A stretch of DNA of 64,000 bases from positions 124,001 to 188,000 of the forward strand of contig NZ_MTCM01000002.1 in NCBI RefSeq assembly GCF_002000245.1, given 5' to 3'. A model generated the notes under the pieces. It was not told the origin of the DNA. It saw only the letters and a list, made by a program, of their open reading frames with translations, and did no database searches. Numbering within the stretch: position 1 is the stretch's first letter; every line of letters begins with the position of its first letter. A program made the translations under genes and the position numbers. The stretch is from Sphingobacterium sp. CZ-UAM (GTDB lineage Bacteria; Bacteroidota; Bacteroidia; Sphingobacteriales; Sphingobacteriaceae). Shown in pieces: positions 25,282 through 34,038 of this stretch.

Positions 25282-26670
25282 TTATAGTTCTTTGTTGAAA
25301 ATATCGAAATCTCCAGCTGCTGCGGCTTTCAGCAAAAGTGATTGCCAGAGGTTGATATGGACGATTTCGCGATCTGTCTCGGCTCGATTAAGTGTATATA
25401 GGGTCTGGGTGACATCCACAAGTGTCGCCAGACCGTTTTTGTACATAGCCATCTTTTGATTGTAGGCCTGTTGGGCCGCTGATACCTGTCGCGGGGCTTC
25501 GATATCGCTCTGTTGTGCTAGTCTGATCTTAACGTCGGCGGCATCCAGCTGGGCAACAAATTGTGCTGCGGTGGTTTGATATTCCTCCCGTAAAGCATCG
25601 TTAGTATAGCGTTGTGCGCTGATTTTTTTGTTGATTCGGGCGATCGTGGTTAAATTCCAGTTGATCCCTAGGCCCAAAAGGTAGTTTTGTCGGTTGGGGC
25701 GGATACCATCCCAGTAGTTTCTTGTAAAGGCATGGAGGTCTGTCGTGTAATCGCTTTTGAAGCCAGAGCCTCTTGCCTGGAAAACACCGAAGGCCGATAT
25801 GGTGGGCAGATATTCCTTGTTTGACAGTCGCAGCTGTTGTTCACCAACTTCAATCCGGCTTTTGTAATATTGAAGCACGGGGTTATTGTCCACCAACGTC
25901 GGGTCGGTCGTCAGTAGCTGAGTGGGTGTTTTTGTGACCAGTGCAGTGTCAATCTGAAGGTCTGTAGCGTTGATCCCCATCAGTACCGTTAATTTGTTGT
26001 TTTGCTCCTTCACATTCTCTCCGGCCTGATTCAAGCTGATCTTCGCGCGGGATACTTCTGCCGAGGCCAAGGTTGAATCGACACCGGGCAAAATCCCATT
26101 CTTGGCTTTGGTGGCCGCAATGTTGAAGAATACCAGCGCACGCTCCAGGTTTTTCTGTTGATTTTTTTGAAGGCGCTGGCTTGCCAGAAGATTCAGGTAG
26201 GCTGCAGCAATCTTGATCTTATGTTGGAATTGTTCTTGCTGGAGGTCAATTTCCAATCGTTTGCTGTCCGCTTTACTCAATTCGATGCGCTCTTTTCTGC
26301 GGCCAAAGGTGTAGATATCCCAATTGATGTTGGCAAGATAAAGCGCTCCAAAAGCGGAATTCCAATTTTGCTCCGGAAGTGCCGCACCCGAAGAAGCGAC
26401 GCCAAGCCCTCCAAATCCATACAAGGGACCATTCTGTCCGTTGATGGTTCCATAATCTTGTTGGGCTGCAACGGTCAAATTAGGCCAGAAGTCGCGTTTT
26501 ACCTGTTCGTTGGTCTGTAGTGCTGACTGGACATAATACGCCTTTGCCTTAATAATTCCATAATTTGCAAGACCTTGGTCTACAGCATCACGGATGGTAA
26601 GCTTTTGTGCAAATGAGGTTGAGGTCGCAAGTGATACAGCCAATGACAACACTAAATTCAATTTCAGCAT
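25282..26670 (-). CDS. TolC-family outer membrane efflux protein
   Basis: A 462-aa outer membrane channel and the first gene of the RND operon, ending ten bases before the permease start. The signal peptide ends near TSTSFAQ. Two helical OEP repeats are present, with LTVLMGINATDLQ at the repeat junction and the typical final ATLVDVTQTLYTLNRAETDR before a WQSLLLKAAAAGD tail. It forms the exit duct for the pump encoded downstream. The promoter must lie in the 171-bp gap shared with the divergent kinase gene, so the neighbouring LytTR regulator is a candidate controller. Confidence 0.93.
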   Translation of the reverse strand: MLKLNLVLSLAVSLATSTSFAQKLTIRDAVDQGLANYGIIKAKAYYVQSALQTNEQVKRDFWPNLTVAAQQDYGTINGQNGPLYGFGGLGVASSGAALPEQNWNSAFGALYLANINWDIYTFGRRKERIELSKADSKRLEIDLQQEQFQHKIKIAAAYLNLLASQRLQKNQQKNLERALVFFNIAATKAKNGILPGVDSTLASAEVSRAKISLNQAGENVKEQNNKLTVLMGINATDLQIDTALVTKTPTQLLTTDPTLVDNNPVLQYYKSRIEVGEQQLRLSNKEYLPTISAFGVFQARGSGFKSDYTTDLHAFTRNYWDGIRPNRQNYLLGLGINWNLTTIARINKKISAQRYTNDALREEYQTTAAQFVAQLDAADVKIRLAQQSDIEAPRQVSAAQQAYNQKMAMYKNGLATLVDVTQTLYTLNRAETDREIVHINLWQSLLLKAAAAGDFDIFNKEL

Positions 26671-26841
26671 AGGTTATATATCATTTTATGGAAACGAAGA
26701 TAGGACTGAAGCTCGTTGTATAGTCGGTTTAAAATGATCTATGGCATTTAAAAGTGACCAATGTAATTCGTCATTTATTTTTCGGTTGTTATAAACTTAA
26801 TACTTTTACTTTGTAACAGATTTTTAACAAAATAAGGGAGT

Positions 26842-27852
26842 ATGAGAAAAGTTCTGGAAAATAAGATCATACAGGAAACCTTCTTACTGGTTTTCTCGTT
26901 TATCCTCTTTACATTGAATGATTGGATTCTGATTTTGAGCTGGAAAGGCTTCTTCATGGGGGTGATCTATTTTTTGATCTTATATATTCATGCGCAGGTG
27001 AATCGTTTTTTTCTGCTGCCGCTTCTGCTCAAAAAGAATAAAGCCATACTATATGCGCTATCCTCTATAGCCATATTGCTGGTATTTGCCTTGGTTTTAA
27101 AAGAAATAACCGAGAATTTTATCTATAAGAACTGTTTTCTATATAAGAGTATTGCGCAGAAAACATTTCACTATCAGTTAGGTGTATTATTAGGTTCGTT
27201 GATCTGTATTTTGGGGAGTATCCAATTTATTGAATTCTATCGTTTCCAGCGGTTGAAAACACGACGGGAACTGCTCTCCAATCAGACGCAATTGTCTAAT
27301 CTGAAAAAACAGCTGAATCCACATTTTTTGTTTAATACCTTAAATACCATCCATGGTATCAGCCTTAAATTCCCAGAACGTACCTCCGAACTGATTATAA
27401 AGGTATCGCAACTATTGCGTTATCAGATGGAAAGTAGCGACCGGGAGTTTGTTTCAATAGATGATGAGATTGACTTTATATCGAGTTATATTGAATTGGA
27501 ACGCGAACGTCTGGGCTATCGAACCAAGATTGACTTTGATTTTCAACGGGAAGAGGGAATCAAGTATCAGATTGCACCGATGCTTTTGATCACATTTGTA
27601 GAGAATGCCTTTAAGCATGGTACCTGTAGTATAGAAGATTGTTACGTAGCAATTTCGATCAGGATTGAACAAGGTAACTTATATTTGCATGTACGAAATT
27701 CGGTTCCAGTGAAAAAGCGGAATGTTTTTTCAGCAAAAATAGGTCTGGAAAATACGATAGCCCGATTGAAATTGCTCTATCCCAACCGCTATCAGTTAAA
27801 TACAAATGCAAGTAAAGAGGAGTTTGAGGTGTCTTTAGTTATAAATCTTTAG
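26842..27852 (+). CDS. LytS/YehU-family sensor histidine kinase
   Basis: A 336-aa membrane kinase. Four hydrophobic segments occupy about residues 10-130 and form the sensor. The phospho-acceptor is the His of LKKQLNPHFLFNTLNTIHG (His_kinase type), followed by the ATPase N-box region LLITFVENAFKHG. A good Shine-Dalgarno, AAGGGAG, precedes the ATG by one base, unusual for this window. The partner LytTR gene starts two bases after its stop. It diverges from the RND operon, which suggests that it senses envelope stress or a pump substrate. That link is inference from position. Confidence 0.93.
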   Translation: MRKVLENKIIQETFLLVFSFILFTLNDWILILSWKGFFMGVIYFLILYIHAQVNRFFLLPLLLKKNKAILYALSSIAILLVFALVLKEITENFIYKNCFLYKSIAQKTFHYQLGVLLGSLICILGSIQFIEFYRFQRLKTRRELLSNQTQLSNLKKQLNPHFLFNTLNTIHGISLKFPERTSELIIKVSQLLRYQMESSDREFVSIDDEIDFISSYIELERERLGYRTKIDFDFQREEGIKYQIAPMLLITFVENAFKHGTCSIEDCYVAISIRIEQGNLYLHVRNSVPVKKRNVFSAKIGLENTIARLKLLYPNRYQLNTNASKEEFEVSLVINL

Positions 27853-27854
27853 CC

Positions 27855-28550
27855 ATGGAGAAAAATCGCTGTATTGTGGTTGACGACGAACCAGCAGCAC
27901 ATTATGTATTGGTAAATTATATTGAAAGAAGTGCTGATCTGGAATTGGTTGCTCAATGCTATAATGCCTTTGAAGCACTGGAATATCTGCGCAATAACCG
28001 GGTTGACCTGATCTTTCTGGATATTGATATGCCCGAGATTACCGGAATGGAATTTTTGAAAATGTTGGACAATCCTCCCAAAACGATCTTGACAACAGCT
28101 TATTCGGAGTACGCATTGGAAAGCTATGACTATGGGGTGGTGGACTATTTGTTGAAACCAATATCTTTTCCCCGTTTTATTAAGGCTGTACAGCGCTTTC
28201 TATCTTTTAACCAAAGTACAATACCACAGGAGGAGGAACCAAAAACAATTAGTATCCGTATGGATGGACGGTTGATTGAGGTGAAGCTTTCTCAGATCGA
28301 TTTTATCCAGAGTTTTGGTAACTACGTAAAAATCGTGACACCGGCGCAGACTTACCTTACTGCCAGTACCACCCAACAGATTTTAACGCAGGTGCCTGCG
28401 TCCAAATTTATCCGCATCCATAAATCGTATATTGCCCCCATCAATAAGGTCAGCAAGTATGAACATGGTGTGGTTCACATCAATGATAAACGCTTACCTG
28501 TTGGGATCACCTTTAGAAGGGAACTACAGGAACGTTTAGGGAATAGATAA
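27855..28550 (+). CDS. LytTR-family response regulator
   Basis: A 231-aa regulator. The receiver domain (about residues 5-115) has the acidic pocket VVDDEP, the phospho-Asp in LIFLDIDMPEITG, and the Lys of VVDYLLKPIS. The LytTR DNA-binding domain (about 130-228) includes ISIRMDGRLIEVKLSQIDFI and FIRIHKSYIAPINKV. Phosphorylation by the kinase encoded just before it would promote DNA binding. The probable target is the divergent RND operon, its own operon, or both. It ends two bases before the convergent OsmC gene. Confidence 0.95.
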   Translation: MEKNRCIVVDDEPAAHYVLVNYIERSADLELVAQCYNAFEALEYLRNNRVDLIFLDIDMPEITGMEFLKMLDNPPKTILTTAYSEYALESYDYGVVDYLLKPISFPRFIKAVQRFLSFNQSTIPQEEEPKTISIRMDGRLIEVKLSQIDFIQSFGNYVKIVTPAQTYLTASTTQQILTQVPASKFIRIHKSYIAPINKVSKYEHGVVHINDKRLPVGITFRRELQERLGNR

Positions 28551-28552
28551 GC

Positions 28553-29023
28553 TTACTCTCCGGCGCTTACCTGAGGAAGATGTCGTACCGGGAAATTCAC
28601 TGAATTTGCGATAAAACAATATTCATTGGCTTTTTGGTGGAGAGCTATTGCTTTGGCGATCATTTCGGGTTGCTGTACACGGATCGAGGGACTAAGAACA
28701 ACCTCTTTAAAGAAGCCCATGCCACTTTCTTCCTCCATCATTGTTGCTGTGGCATGGTCAATATACGATTCCACGATAACATTGTTGACCGAACAGAAAT
28801 GGAGATACCATAACATATGGCAGGAAGACAAGGACGCAAGTAAAAGGTCTTCGGGATTGTGTTTGTTTGGATCGCCACGAAAGGCAGGATCAGAAGAGCC
28901 CTGGATAATCACTTTGTCTTTTATGCTGACCTGGTGGCTTCGTTCATAATTTTTATAATGATCTGTACCACTTCCTAGATTGCCCGTCCATTCGACGGTC
29001 GCTTTATATTGATGTTCTTTCAT
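28553..29023 (-). CDS. OsmC-family peroxiredoxin-like protein
   Basis: A 156-aa protein of the OsmC/Ohr superfamily, YhfA-like branch. The peroxidatic cysteine is Cys68 in LASLSSCHMLWYLHF, and the second family cysteine lies in the NEYCFIANSVNFPV tail. Early KNYERSHQVSIKDK and SSDPAFRGDPNKHNPEDLL match the branch signature. Members reduce organic hydroperoxides with thiols in the cytoplasm. It converges on the LytTR gene with only two bases between the stops, so transcripts must overlap. Its own promoter is in the gap upstream of 29023. Confidence 0.92.
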   Translation of the reverse strand: MKEHQYKATVEWTGNLGSGTDHYKNYERSHQVSIKDKVIIQGSSDPAFRGDPNKHNPEDLLLASLSSCHMLWYLHFCSVNNVIVESYIDHATATMMEEESGMGFFKEVVLSPSIRVQQPEMIAKAIALHQKANEYCFIANSVNFPVRHLPQVSAGE

Positions 29024-29327
29024 CGAGAAATGATGTATTTATCGTTTATTCCATGTGAAGTTATAAAATATCCGAAATATTTTTTTGTGTATATTCTAAA
29101 TGTCCAGAAAGTGCTGGTCTGAGTAAGTGTTGAAAACAAATATATAGAGACCTGTAAGGATTATAGCGCTTCCCGTCCCTTGTGAACCGCTGGTTGCGCA
29201 TTTGGCCCAAGAAGGGACCAAAGATTTATTAAATAGCCGATCGTAGAGCAGGGGGTGAAATTGCCGGAATCCTTGGTTCGACGATACGGATAGACTATAT
29301 TTGTTATATACCAATCAGCATGATTAT
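29024..29327. other. Intergenic region with Crp/Fnr promoter
   Basis: This gap separates the OsmC gene (minus) and a Crp/Fnr gene (plus). Between about 29150 and 29280 the DNA is richer in G+C and contains an open minus-strand frame that lacks family features, so I do not call a gene. The right end carries a clear promoter (29273-29303). Confidence 0.4.
29273..29303 (+). promoter_or_regulatory. Promoter TTG-N20-TATATTTG
   Basis: A -33 TTG at 29273-29275, a 20-bp spacer and -7 TATATTTG at 29296-29303 match the Bacteroidota consensus well. The -7 box covers an in-frame TTG at 29301, so translation must start downstream, at ATG 29328. Confidence 0.7.
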
Positions 29328-29897
29328 ATGGATCAACATATATTGGCGGAGAGCATCCTGAATCAGATTGATCTTAATGCGGAGGAGCTGGAGCTTTTCT
29401 TTTCAAGTGTCAAATTGAAAAAGGTCAAGAAAAAACAATTTTTGTTGTTGGAGGGGGATGTGAGCCGTTATGCGTTATTTGTCGTTTCGGGCTGTCTGCG
29501 CAGTTATTGCGTGGATGAAACTGGGTATCAATATATTCAGCAGTTTGCACCCGAAGGTTGGTGGATAGGGGATATGTATAGCCTTGTCACGGGTAAACCA
29601 GGCTATCTTGCCGTAGATGCTATATTTGATTCCGAAATCGCTATGATCGCAAAAACGGACCTGAATAGGTTATATGTAGAGATCCCAAAATTGAACATCT
29701 ATTTTAGGGTACTAGCGGAAAATGCCTTGGTATATTACCAAAGCCGTGCCATGGAAAACCTCCGTTTGACAGCAAGGGAGCGCTATGAACGATTTTGTAC
29801 ACGCTATCCTAGCTTGATCGCCTGTCTTCCGCAAAAGCAAGTGGCCGCCTATATTGGCGTGACCCCCGAATTCTTAAGTAAGATGCTGAATCAATAA
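29328..29897 (+). CDS. Crp/Fnr-family transcriptional regulator
   Basis: A 189-aa regulator from ATG 29328, a start set by the promoter box that overlaps the only earlier one. The cNMP-binding-like beta roll includes KKKQFLLLEGDVSRYALFVV and EGWWIGDMYSLVTGKPGYL. The C-terminal winged helix is short, with PQKQVAAYIGVTPEFLSKML as recognition region. The ARERYERFCTRYPSLI dimer-helix end is common in Bacteroidota Crp proteins that respond to unknown signals. It lies between an OsmC gene and a LysR gene on the opposite strand and ends eight bases before the latter. Its target is unknown. Confidence 0.88.
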   Translation: MDQHILAESILNQIDLNAEELELFFSSVKLKKVKKKQFLLLEGDVSRYALFVVSGCLRSYCVDETGYQYIQQFAPEGWWIGDMYSLVTGKPGYLAVDAIFDSEIAMIAKTDLNRLYVEIPKLNIYFRVLAENALVYYQSRAMENLRLTARERYERFCTRYPSLIACLPQKQVAAYIGVTPEFLSKMLNQ

Positions 29898-29904
29898 GCG
29901 AAAT

Positions 29905-30801
29905 CTACCATTTTTCCTGTAGCAATGCTTCCAGCTTGCTGATTTCCTCTTGGTACATCGTTTTCTTGCGTGTGCCGAAATAAAGGGTATTCTCAACCGG
30001 AGATTGACCTTCCCAAACCAGTTTAATTTTGCCGGAGGCAATAGCTTCCGCACATAAAAAATCAGGAACAATAGAAAAGCCTTTGTTATTGCTCAGACAA
30101 CGTATAATGGAACTGATATTTGGTACAATGTAATTGGGGCTGAAATCAGGATGTTCGCCAAAATGTGTTGACCAGAAATTCCTGAGGTGATCCATATCCG
30201 CTGCGGTACTGTACCATAGCTGTTTTTTTAAGAGCTCAGAAGCTTCCTTAATCTTGTTGTCGTGCAATAAAGCTTCGAGCGCTGTTGTATCTGTTTGGCA
30301 GCCTGCGATCAGTACGATGCGCTCTTTTGAAAAGGGCTGATAGACTAAATTCTGCTGATTGCCTTTTTGCGGTGTAATAATTAGATCGAGTAGCCCATTA
30401 TCCAGATCCTGTTGCATCTGAGGATATTCGCCGAATTTAATAATGAGGTTAAAGGGAAGCTGGGCAATATGCTCTTCAAGTGTGTATTGAAAGGTTTCAA
30501 AACACATACCAACGCTGATAGTAATACGCTCATCCAGTGCCCGATTGTGAAAATGTTGCTCGCCTATTTCCAGCTTTTTAAGCGGATCTATAATATAATT
30601 ATATAAAATTTTTCCCTTCTCTGTAGGTACCATACGACGTGCTGACCGATCGAAAAGCTTGTGCCCTGTAAAGGCTTCCAACGAATTGAGGTGTAGACTC
30701 ACACCAGGTTGCGAAATAAATAATTCCTGTGCGGCTGCTGACAGTGTGCCTGTCTCATAAATCGCCTTAAATGTACGAAGCCATTCTAAGTTCCATTTCA
30801 T
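29905..30801 (-). CDS. LysR-family transcriptional regulator
   Basis: A 298-aa regulator. I chose ATG 30801, where the family N-terminus MKWNLEWLRTFKAIYETGTL begins; an ATG ten codons upstream is less likely. The winged helix has AAAQELFISQPGVSLHLNSL, and the effector domain (about residues 90-295) follows. It diverges from the mdaB/ygiN-like pair with 97 bp between start codons, the classic LysR layout, so this pair is its probable target. A quinone or electrophile effector is a reasonable inference but not visible. Confidence 0.92.
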   Translation of the reverse strand: MKWNLEWLRTFKAIYETGTLSAAAQELFISQPGVSLHLNSLEAFTGHKLFDRSARRMVPTEKGKILYNYIIDPLKKLEIGEQHFHNRALDERITISVGMCFETFQYTLEEHIAQLPFNLIIKFGEYPQMQQDLDNGLLDLIITPQKGNQQNLVYQPFSKERIVLIAGCQTDTTALEALLHDNKIKEASELLKKQLWYSTAADMDHLRNFWSTHFGEHPDFSPNYIVPNISSIIRCLSNNKGFSIVPDFLCAEAIASGKIKLVWEGQSPVENTLYFGTRKKTMYQEEISKLEALLQEKW

Positions 30802-30817
30802 ATCTATTATTTTAATG

Positions 30818-30847
30818 ATACAAATATACAATTTAAATTATTTGTAT
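30818..30847. promoter_or_regulatory. Candidate LysR operator
   Basis: ATACAAAT (30818-30825) and ATTTGTAT (30840-30847) form an 8-bp inverted repeat with a 14-bp spacer between the divergent LysR and mdaB-like genes. It contains the LysR-type ATAC/GTAT half-sites. Confidence 0.45.
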
Positions 30848-30898
30848 TATCTATAAAAATGATAGAAATTTGTGTTATCAATAATAAAAATAATAGAG

Positions 30899-31510
30899 AT
30901 GAATATATTTATTATCAATGGCGGACAGGAGTTCGCACACTCCGGTGGTTCTTTTAATACCACAATTACAAATTGGACGGAGCAGACTTTAGTTAAAAAT
31001 GGATTTAAAATCCGTGTAACCAATGTAAATGATGCGTTTGACGCAATGGTCGAAGTTGAAAATTTCAAATGGGCGGATATCATTGTTTATCACTTCCCGG
31101 TATGGTGGTTTCAGGTGCCTAACCGTCTAAAGCTTTATATAGATGAAGTGTTTACAGCCGGGCACAATAATGGAATCTATCGGAGTGATGGCCGTTCACG
31201 TAAGAACCCAGCAATCAATTACGGTACCGGTGGATTGATGCATGGGAAAAAATATTTTGTAACCTCAAGTTGGAATGCGCCGGATACCGCCTTTACGTTG
31301 GAAGGTGAGTTTTTTGACCAACATTCTGTTGATGAAGGGGTTCTGTTTGGCTTTCATAAGATGAATCAATTTGCAGGACTGGAAAGTATTGGAAGTTTCC
31401 ATTTCCACGATATGGAGAAAGGTGCAACGCAGGAGCGTGTGGATAACTATGAAAAGGAATATAAGGCATATTTGGAAGAGGTATTTTATTTTGAAACTCA
31501 GTTATCATGA
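30899..31510 (+). CDS. NAD(P)H-dependent quinone oxidoreductase (MdaB-like flavodoxin fold)
   Basis: A 203-aa flavoprotein of the MdaB family. The nucleotide-binding N-terminus is IFIINGGQEFAHSGGSFN, the flavin/quinone pocket is VYHFPVWWFQVPNRLKLYI, and MHGKKYFVTSSWNAPDTAF follows. MdaB performs two-electron reduction of quinones to quinols in the cytoplasm and so avoids redox cycling. ATG 30899 matches the family start; an earlier in-frame ATG adds nine unlikely residues. Its stop overlaps the ygiN-like ATG by four bases. It is probably induced through the divergent LysR protein. Confidence 0.92.
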   Translation: MNIFIINGGQEFAHSGGSFNTTITNWTEQTLVKNGFKIRVTNVNDAFDAMVEVENFKWADIIVYHFPVWWFQVPNRLKLYIDEVFTAGHNNGIYRSDGRSRKNPAINYGTGGLMHGKKYFVTSSWNAPDTAFTLEGEFFDQHSVDEGVLFGFHKMNQFAGLESIGSFHFHDMEKGATQERVDNYEKEYKAYLEEVFYFETQLS

Positions 31511-31797
31511 AGATCTATATAACCGCTATTTTAAAGGCGAATCCAGCATTTCGGGAGGAAGTCATTGTTGCATTGCAGCGTATGGTCGAGGAGAGCCGAA
31601 AGGAAGCTGCTTGTATTCAATACGACCTGCATCAGGTGGATGCGGATGAGAATCAGTTTATTTTTTATGAAATCTGGGAAAACCGGACCGGACTGGATGC
31701 ACATAATCAGCAACCCTATATTCAGGCATTTGGGGAAATGGCAGAAGAGAAGCTACAAGAGGCACCACAGATTTACTTAATGGAAAAAATAGCCTAA
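31507..31797 (+). CDS. Putative quinol monooxygenase (ABM fold, YgiN-like)
   Basis: A 96-aa antibiotic-biosynthesis-monooxygenase-type protein. IYITAILKANPAFREEVIVA is the first strand and helix, CIQYDLHQVDADENQFIFYE is the central part, and YEIWENRTGLDAHNQQPY contains the family's conserved EIWxxxxxLxxHxxxP pattern. In E. coli, YgiN is paired with MdaB in a quinone/quinol cycle. The same coupling here, with a four-base overlap, supports a shared role in quinone detoxification. No defects are seen. Confidence 0.9.
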   Translation: MKIYITAILKANPAFREEVIVALQRMVEESRKEAACIQYDLHQVDADENQFIFYEIWENRTGLDAHNQQPYIQAFGEMAEEKLQEAPQIYLMEKIA

Positions 31798-31865
31798 TTC
31801 CATTTTGACTGGGCGAACAAAATTTATAATCTAAACTGGGATATGTTGGGTATTAAAAACTGTTG

Positions 31866-31930
31866 AAATCATTCGTGTTAGCGTTACGGAGTGCAGATCG
31901 TTTATTGCTATTTAGTAACACGAATGATTT
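31866..31930. repeat. 15-bp inverted repeat spanning a gene end
   Basis: AAATCATTCGTGTTA (31866-31880) is repeated inverted at 31916-31930, where it encodes the last codons of the convergent lipoprotein gene. The loop is 35 bp. It may form a terminator stem for either gene, but no long T-tract follows. Confidence 0.5.
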
Positions 31931-32228
31931 TATTGGTTCCTTTTTCAACGCCAAGAGTAAGGGGATTCCGTTGCTTCAGACTCTCTTGTAAAAGAGATAA
32001 CTGATCTTTCCGCTCGTTACCTTTGTTATCCAGCCAGAAAGAAGAAGCCATCATACCAATCTGTATTCTGTAAACCGAGTCTTGTTCGGGCACTGCCTGT
32101 TCAATCACCTGGTTTTCATACCAAATTAGATTTTCATCATTCGTTTTGACCGAACATGAAAATAACAATAGACCGAAGATTAATAGCGTGGCTGATTTAA
32201 AAAAATGCTTAAGTGTAAAATCCATCAA
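31908..32228 (-). CDS. Small lipoprotein of unknown function (106 aa)
   Basis: I recognise no family. The N-terminus is a lipoprotein signal: a short basic region, TLLIFGLLLFSC with the lipidation Cys at about residue 25, then polar SVKTNDEN. The mature part has RIQIGMMASSFWLDNKGNER and ends IIRVTK. It would sit on a membrane facing the periplasm. It is encoded alone, convergent with the ygiN-like gene. The inverted repeat at its 3' end includes its last codons. No operon partner is evident. Confidence 0.65.
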   Translation of the reverse strand: MMDFTLKHFFKSATLLIFGLLLFSCSVKTNDENLIWYENQVIEQAVPEQDSVYRIQIGMMASSFWLDNKGNERKDQLSLLQESLKQRNPLTLGVEKGTNKIIRVTK

Positions 32229-32551
32229 CGTTTGTTTTGTAATTAAATCTACAGTTTTTTTTCATCGATATGAATTTTTTATTCATTATTCGATTTTCTC
32301 TTTAAGGTATTATTCATAAGTATTTATAGTCAATGGCATTCATGAGCTCGTTTTGCTCGGGTATTCATTCCCAGTGATATTATTCGTTCACAATTTATTT
32401 TTTTGTACTTATTTCATACCTCCCTCTTAAAATCTGCTAAATCTAGTACAGATACTGTGCTGTCGGTTATTTTCATGCTGTTGTAGATGCACTGTAATGT
32501 GGGATTGATGTCTATGTTTGATGAACCTGATTTGAATTGATGTGATCTGTT
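32229..32551. other. Intergenic region, nothing recognised
   Basis: AT-rich DNA between the lipoprotein gene start and the end of the amidotransferase gene. No open frame, hairpin or clear TAnnTTTG promoter stands out. The short phrase ATGAGCTCGTTTTGCTCGGG near 32340 is the only patch with different base composition. Confidence 0.4.
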
Positions 32552-33283
32552 CTAAAAGTTGGTTTTTGTATGTCGATAGGCAACTTCAAGGTGATCGAGG
32601 AACTGAAATAACTTATTGTTCATTTCGGTATAGTCGTAACCACGGATTTGATCTGGAGTCTGCACAAATTTATCCTGTTTGCTTTTGCGCAGAAGATCTT
32701 TCTCTGCCTGAATTAACAGTTCGACAACCTCCGCATTGAGTTCCATATGGCATTGGAAGCCATAAACTAGGTCGGTATATCTTACGATCTGTCGAGGGCA
32801 ACCTGTACTAACCGCAAGAACTTGACTTGCTGGACTGAGTCCCGGCATATCATTATGCCAGTGACCGACAGGTAGAAATTCGCCAAAATGCCCAACTTTC
32901 GGATCTGCTAAACCGTCTTGAGTAAGTTGGATCCCAAAGACGCCTATTTCTTTCTCTGGACTCGGTTCGTATGCTGCCTCCAGGGCTTCGCCAATTAATT
33001 GTGCTCCCAAACAGACCCCAACAACGGCTTTTCCAGCATAGATACATTGCCTGATCAATGCGATTTCAGCGTGCGCATCATAATAGGGATATTCTTGTTG
33101 AGACGAATCTGGATTTTGGGGACCACCCATAATAATCAATAAGTCTATCATCGTGCCGTCTTGTGGTAGCGCCTCATATTGATATACCTTGGAGAAACTC
33201 GTTTTATGGTGTCGTGCTAATGCCCATTGTAAATAGGCTCCAGGGGCTTCGAAATCTTCATGTTGTATAAAATGCACATTCAT
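32552..33283 (-). CDS. Class I glutamine amidotransferase-like protein
   Basis: A 243-aa GATase1-fold protein. The triad is complete: nucleophile Cys91 in VGVCLGAQLIGEA, and His179 and Glu181 in YGFQCHMELN. No synthetase domain is fused, and it most resembles stand-alone GuaA-like hydrolases. ATG 33283 lies 12 bases after the yggS stop; a start at 33316 would overlap that gene. It is the last gene of a tight paiB-paiA-yggS-GATase operon. Because a related fold hydrolyses gamma-glutamyl polyamines in E. coli (PuuD), a polyamine link is possible. That is inference from context only. Confidence 0.9.
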   Translation of the reverse strand: MNVHFIQHEDFEAPGAYLQWALARHHKTSFSKVYQYEALPQDGTMIDLLIIMGGPQNPDSSQQEYPYYDAHAEIALIRQCIYAGKAVVGVCLGAQLIGEALEAAYEPSPEKEIGVFGIQLTQDGLADPKVGHFGEFLPVGHWHNDMPGLSPASQVLAVSTGCPRQIVRYTDLVYGFQCHMELNAEVVELLIQAEKDLLRKSKQDKFVQTPDQIRGYDYTEMNNKLFQFLDHLEVAYRHTKTNF

Positions 33284-33294
33284 AAGCTCTATTT

Positions 33295-34029
33295 TTAAAT
33301 CAAATTCTCGTTCCAATAATAGCTATCGGGGGTATTTCGTTGTCCGAATATTGCCGTACCTACCCGTACAATAGTTGCGCCTTCGGCAATTGCTATTTCC
33401 AGATCCCCGCTCATTCCCATGGATAATTCTTGCATCGATACATTCGGAATATCGAGCATAATGATTTGTTGTTGAATCTGTTTGAGCAACTGGAAACACT
33501 TACGGACTTGATCAGCTTCGGCACTCAGGAGGCCGATCGTCATCAATCCTTTTATGTGTAAGCTGTTCAGAGGGGCGATCTGCCTGACGAGGTCAATGAC
33601 CTGAGCTGGGTCAGCACCATATTTACTTTCTTCGTAAGATGTATTGACCTGGATGAGTATATCAATGGTTTTATTTTCGGCAGTGAGTCGCTGATGGAGC
33701 TTTTGAGCTAAATCGAAGCGGTCTACAGAATGCACACAGGAGACATCATATCTAAGGATGTCTTTGATTTTATTGGTTTGTAAGTGCCCGATAAAATGAT
33801 TATGATGTGGAATTTCCTTTAGGTCTTCGTATTTATCCTTTAACTCCTGCACTTTGTTTTCGGCAATCAAGGTCTGTCCGGCTTGTAAGGCGATTTTAAT
33901 ACGATCCGCTGTTACAGTTTTTGTTGCGAGCAATAATGTTACTTCTTGTGGATCTCGACCACTATTCTGGCAAGCCTTTTCGATACGATGAAGTATCGTT
34001 TTTATATTGTCACTGATAGTCGCGTTCAT
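33295..34029 (-). CDS. yggS: YggS/PROSC-family pyridoxal-phosphate homeostasis protein
   Basis: A 244-aa single-domain PLP-binding barrel. The PLP lysine is Lys37 in LLLATKTV. Further signatures are IAENKVQELKDKY, HFIGHLQTNKIK and the phosphate-binding MSGDLEIAIAEGATIVRVG. YggS buffers free PLP and affects amino-acid pools; it has no known catalytic turnover. It is in the third position of the operon, nine bases after paiA and 11 before the amidotransferase. yggS is more usually found with cell-division or proC genes, so its place here is unusual. Confidence 0.95.
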   Translation of the reverse strand: MNATISDNIKTILHRIEKACQNSGRDPQEVTLLLATKTVTADRIKIALQAGQTLIAENKVQELKDKYEDLKEIPHHNHFIGHLQTNKIKDILRYDVSCVHSVDRFDLAQKLHQRLTAENKTIDILIQVNTSYEESKYGADPAQVIDLVRQIAPLNSLHIKGLMTIGLLSAEADQVRKCFQLLKQIQQQIIMLDIPNVSMQELSMGMSGDLEIAIAEGATIVRVGTAIFGQRNTPDSYYWNENLI

Positions 34030-34038
34030 AGTTTGAAA

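Noticed and set aside
29096..29314. 72-codon minus-strand frame in the gap before the second Crp/Fnr gene
   Set aside because: No family features, and it overlaps the clear plus-strand promoter at 29273-29303; probably chance, though its composition is unusual.
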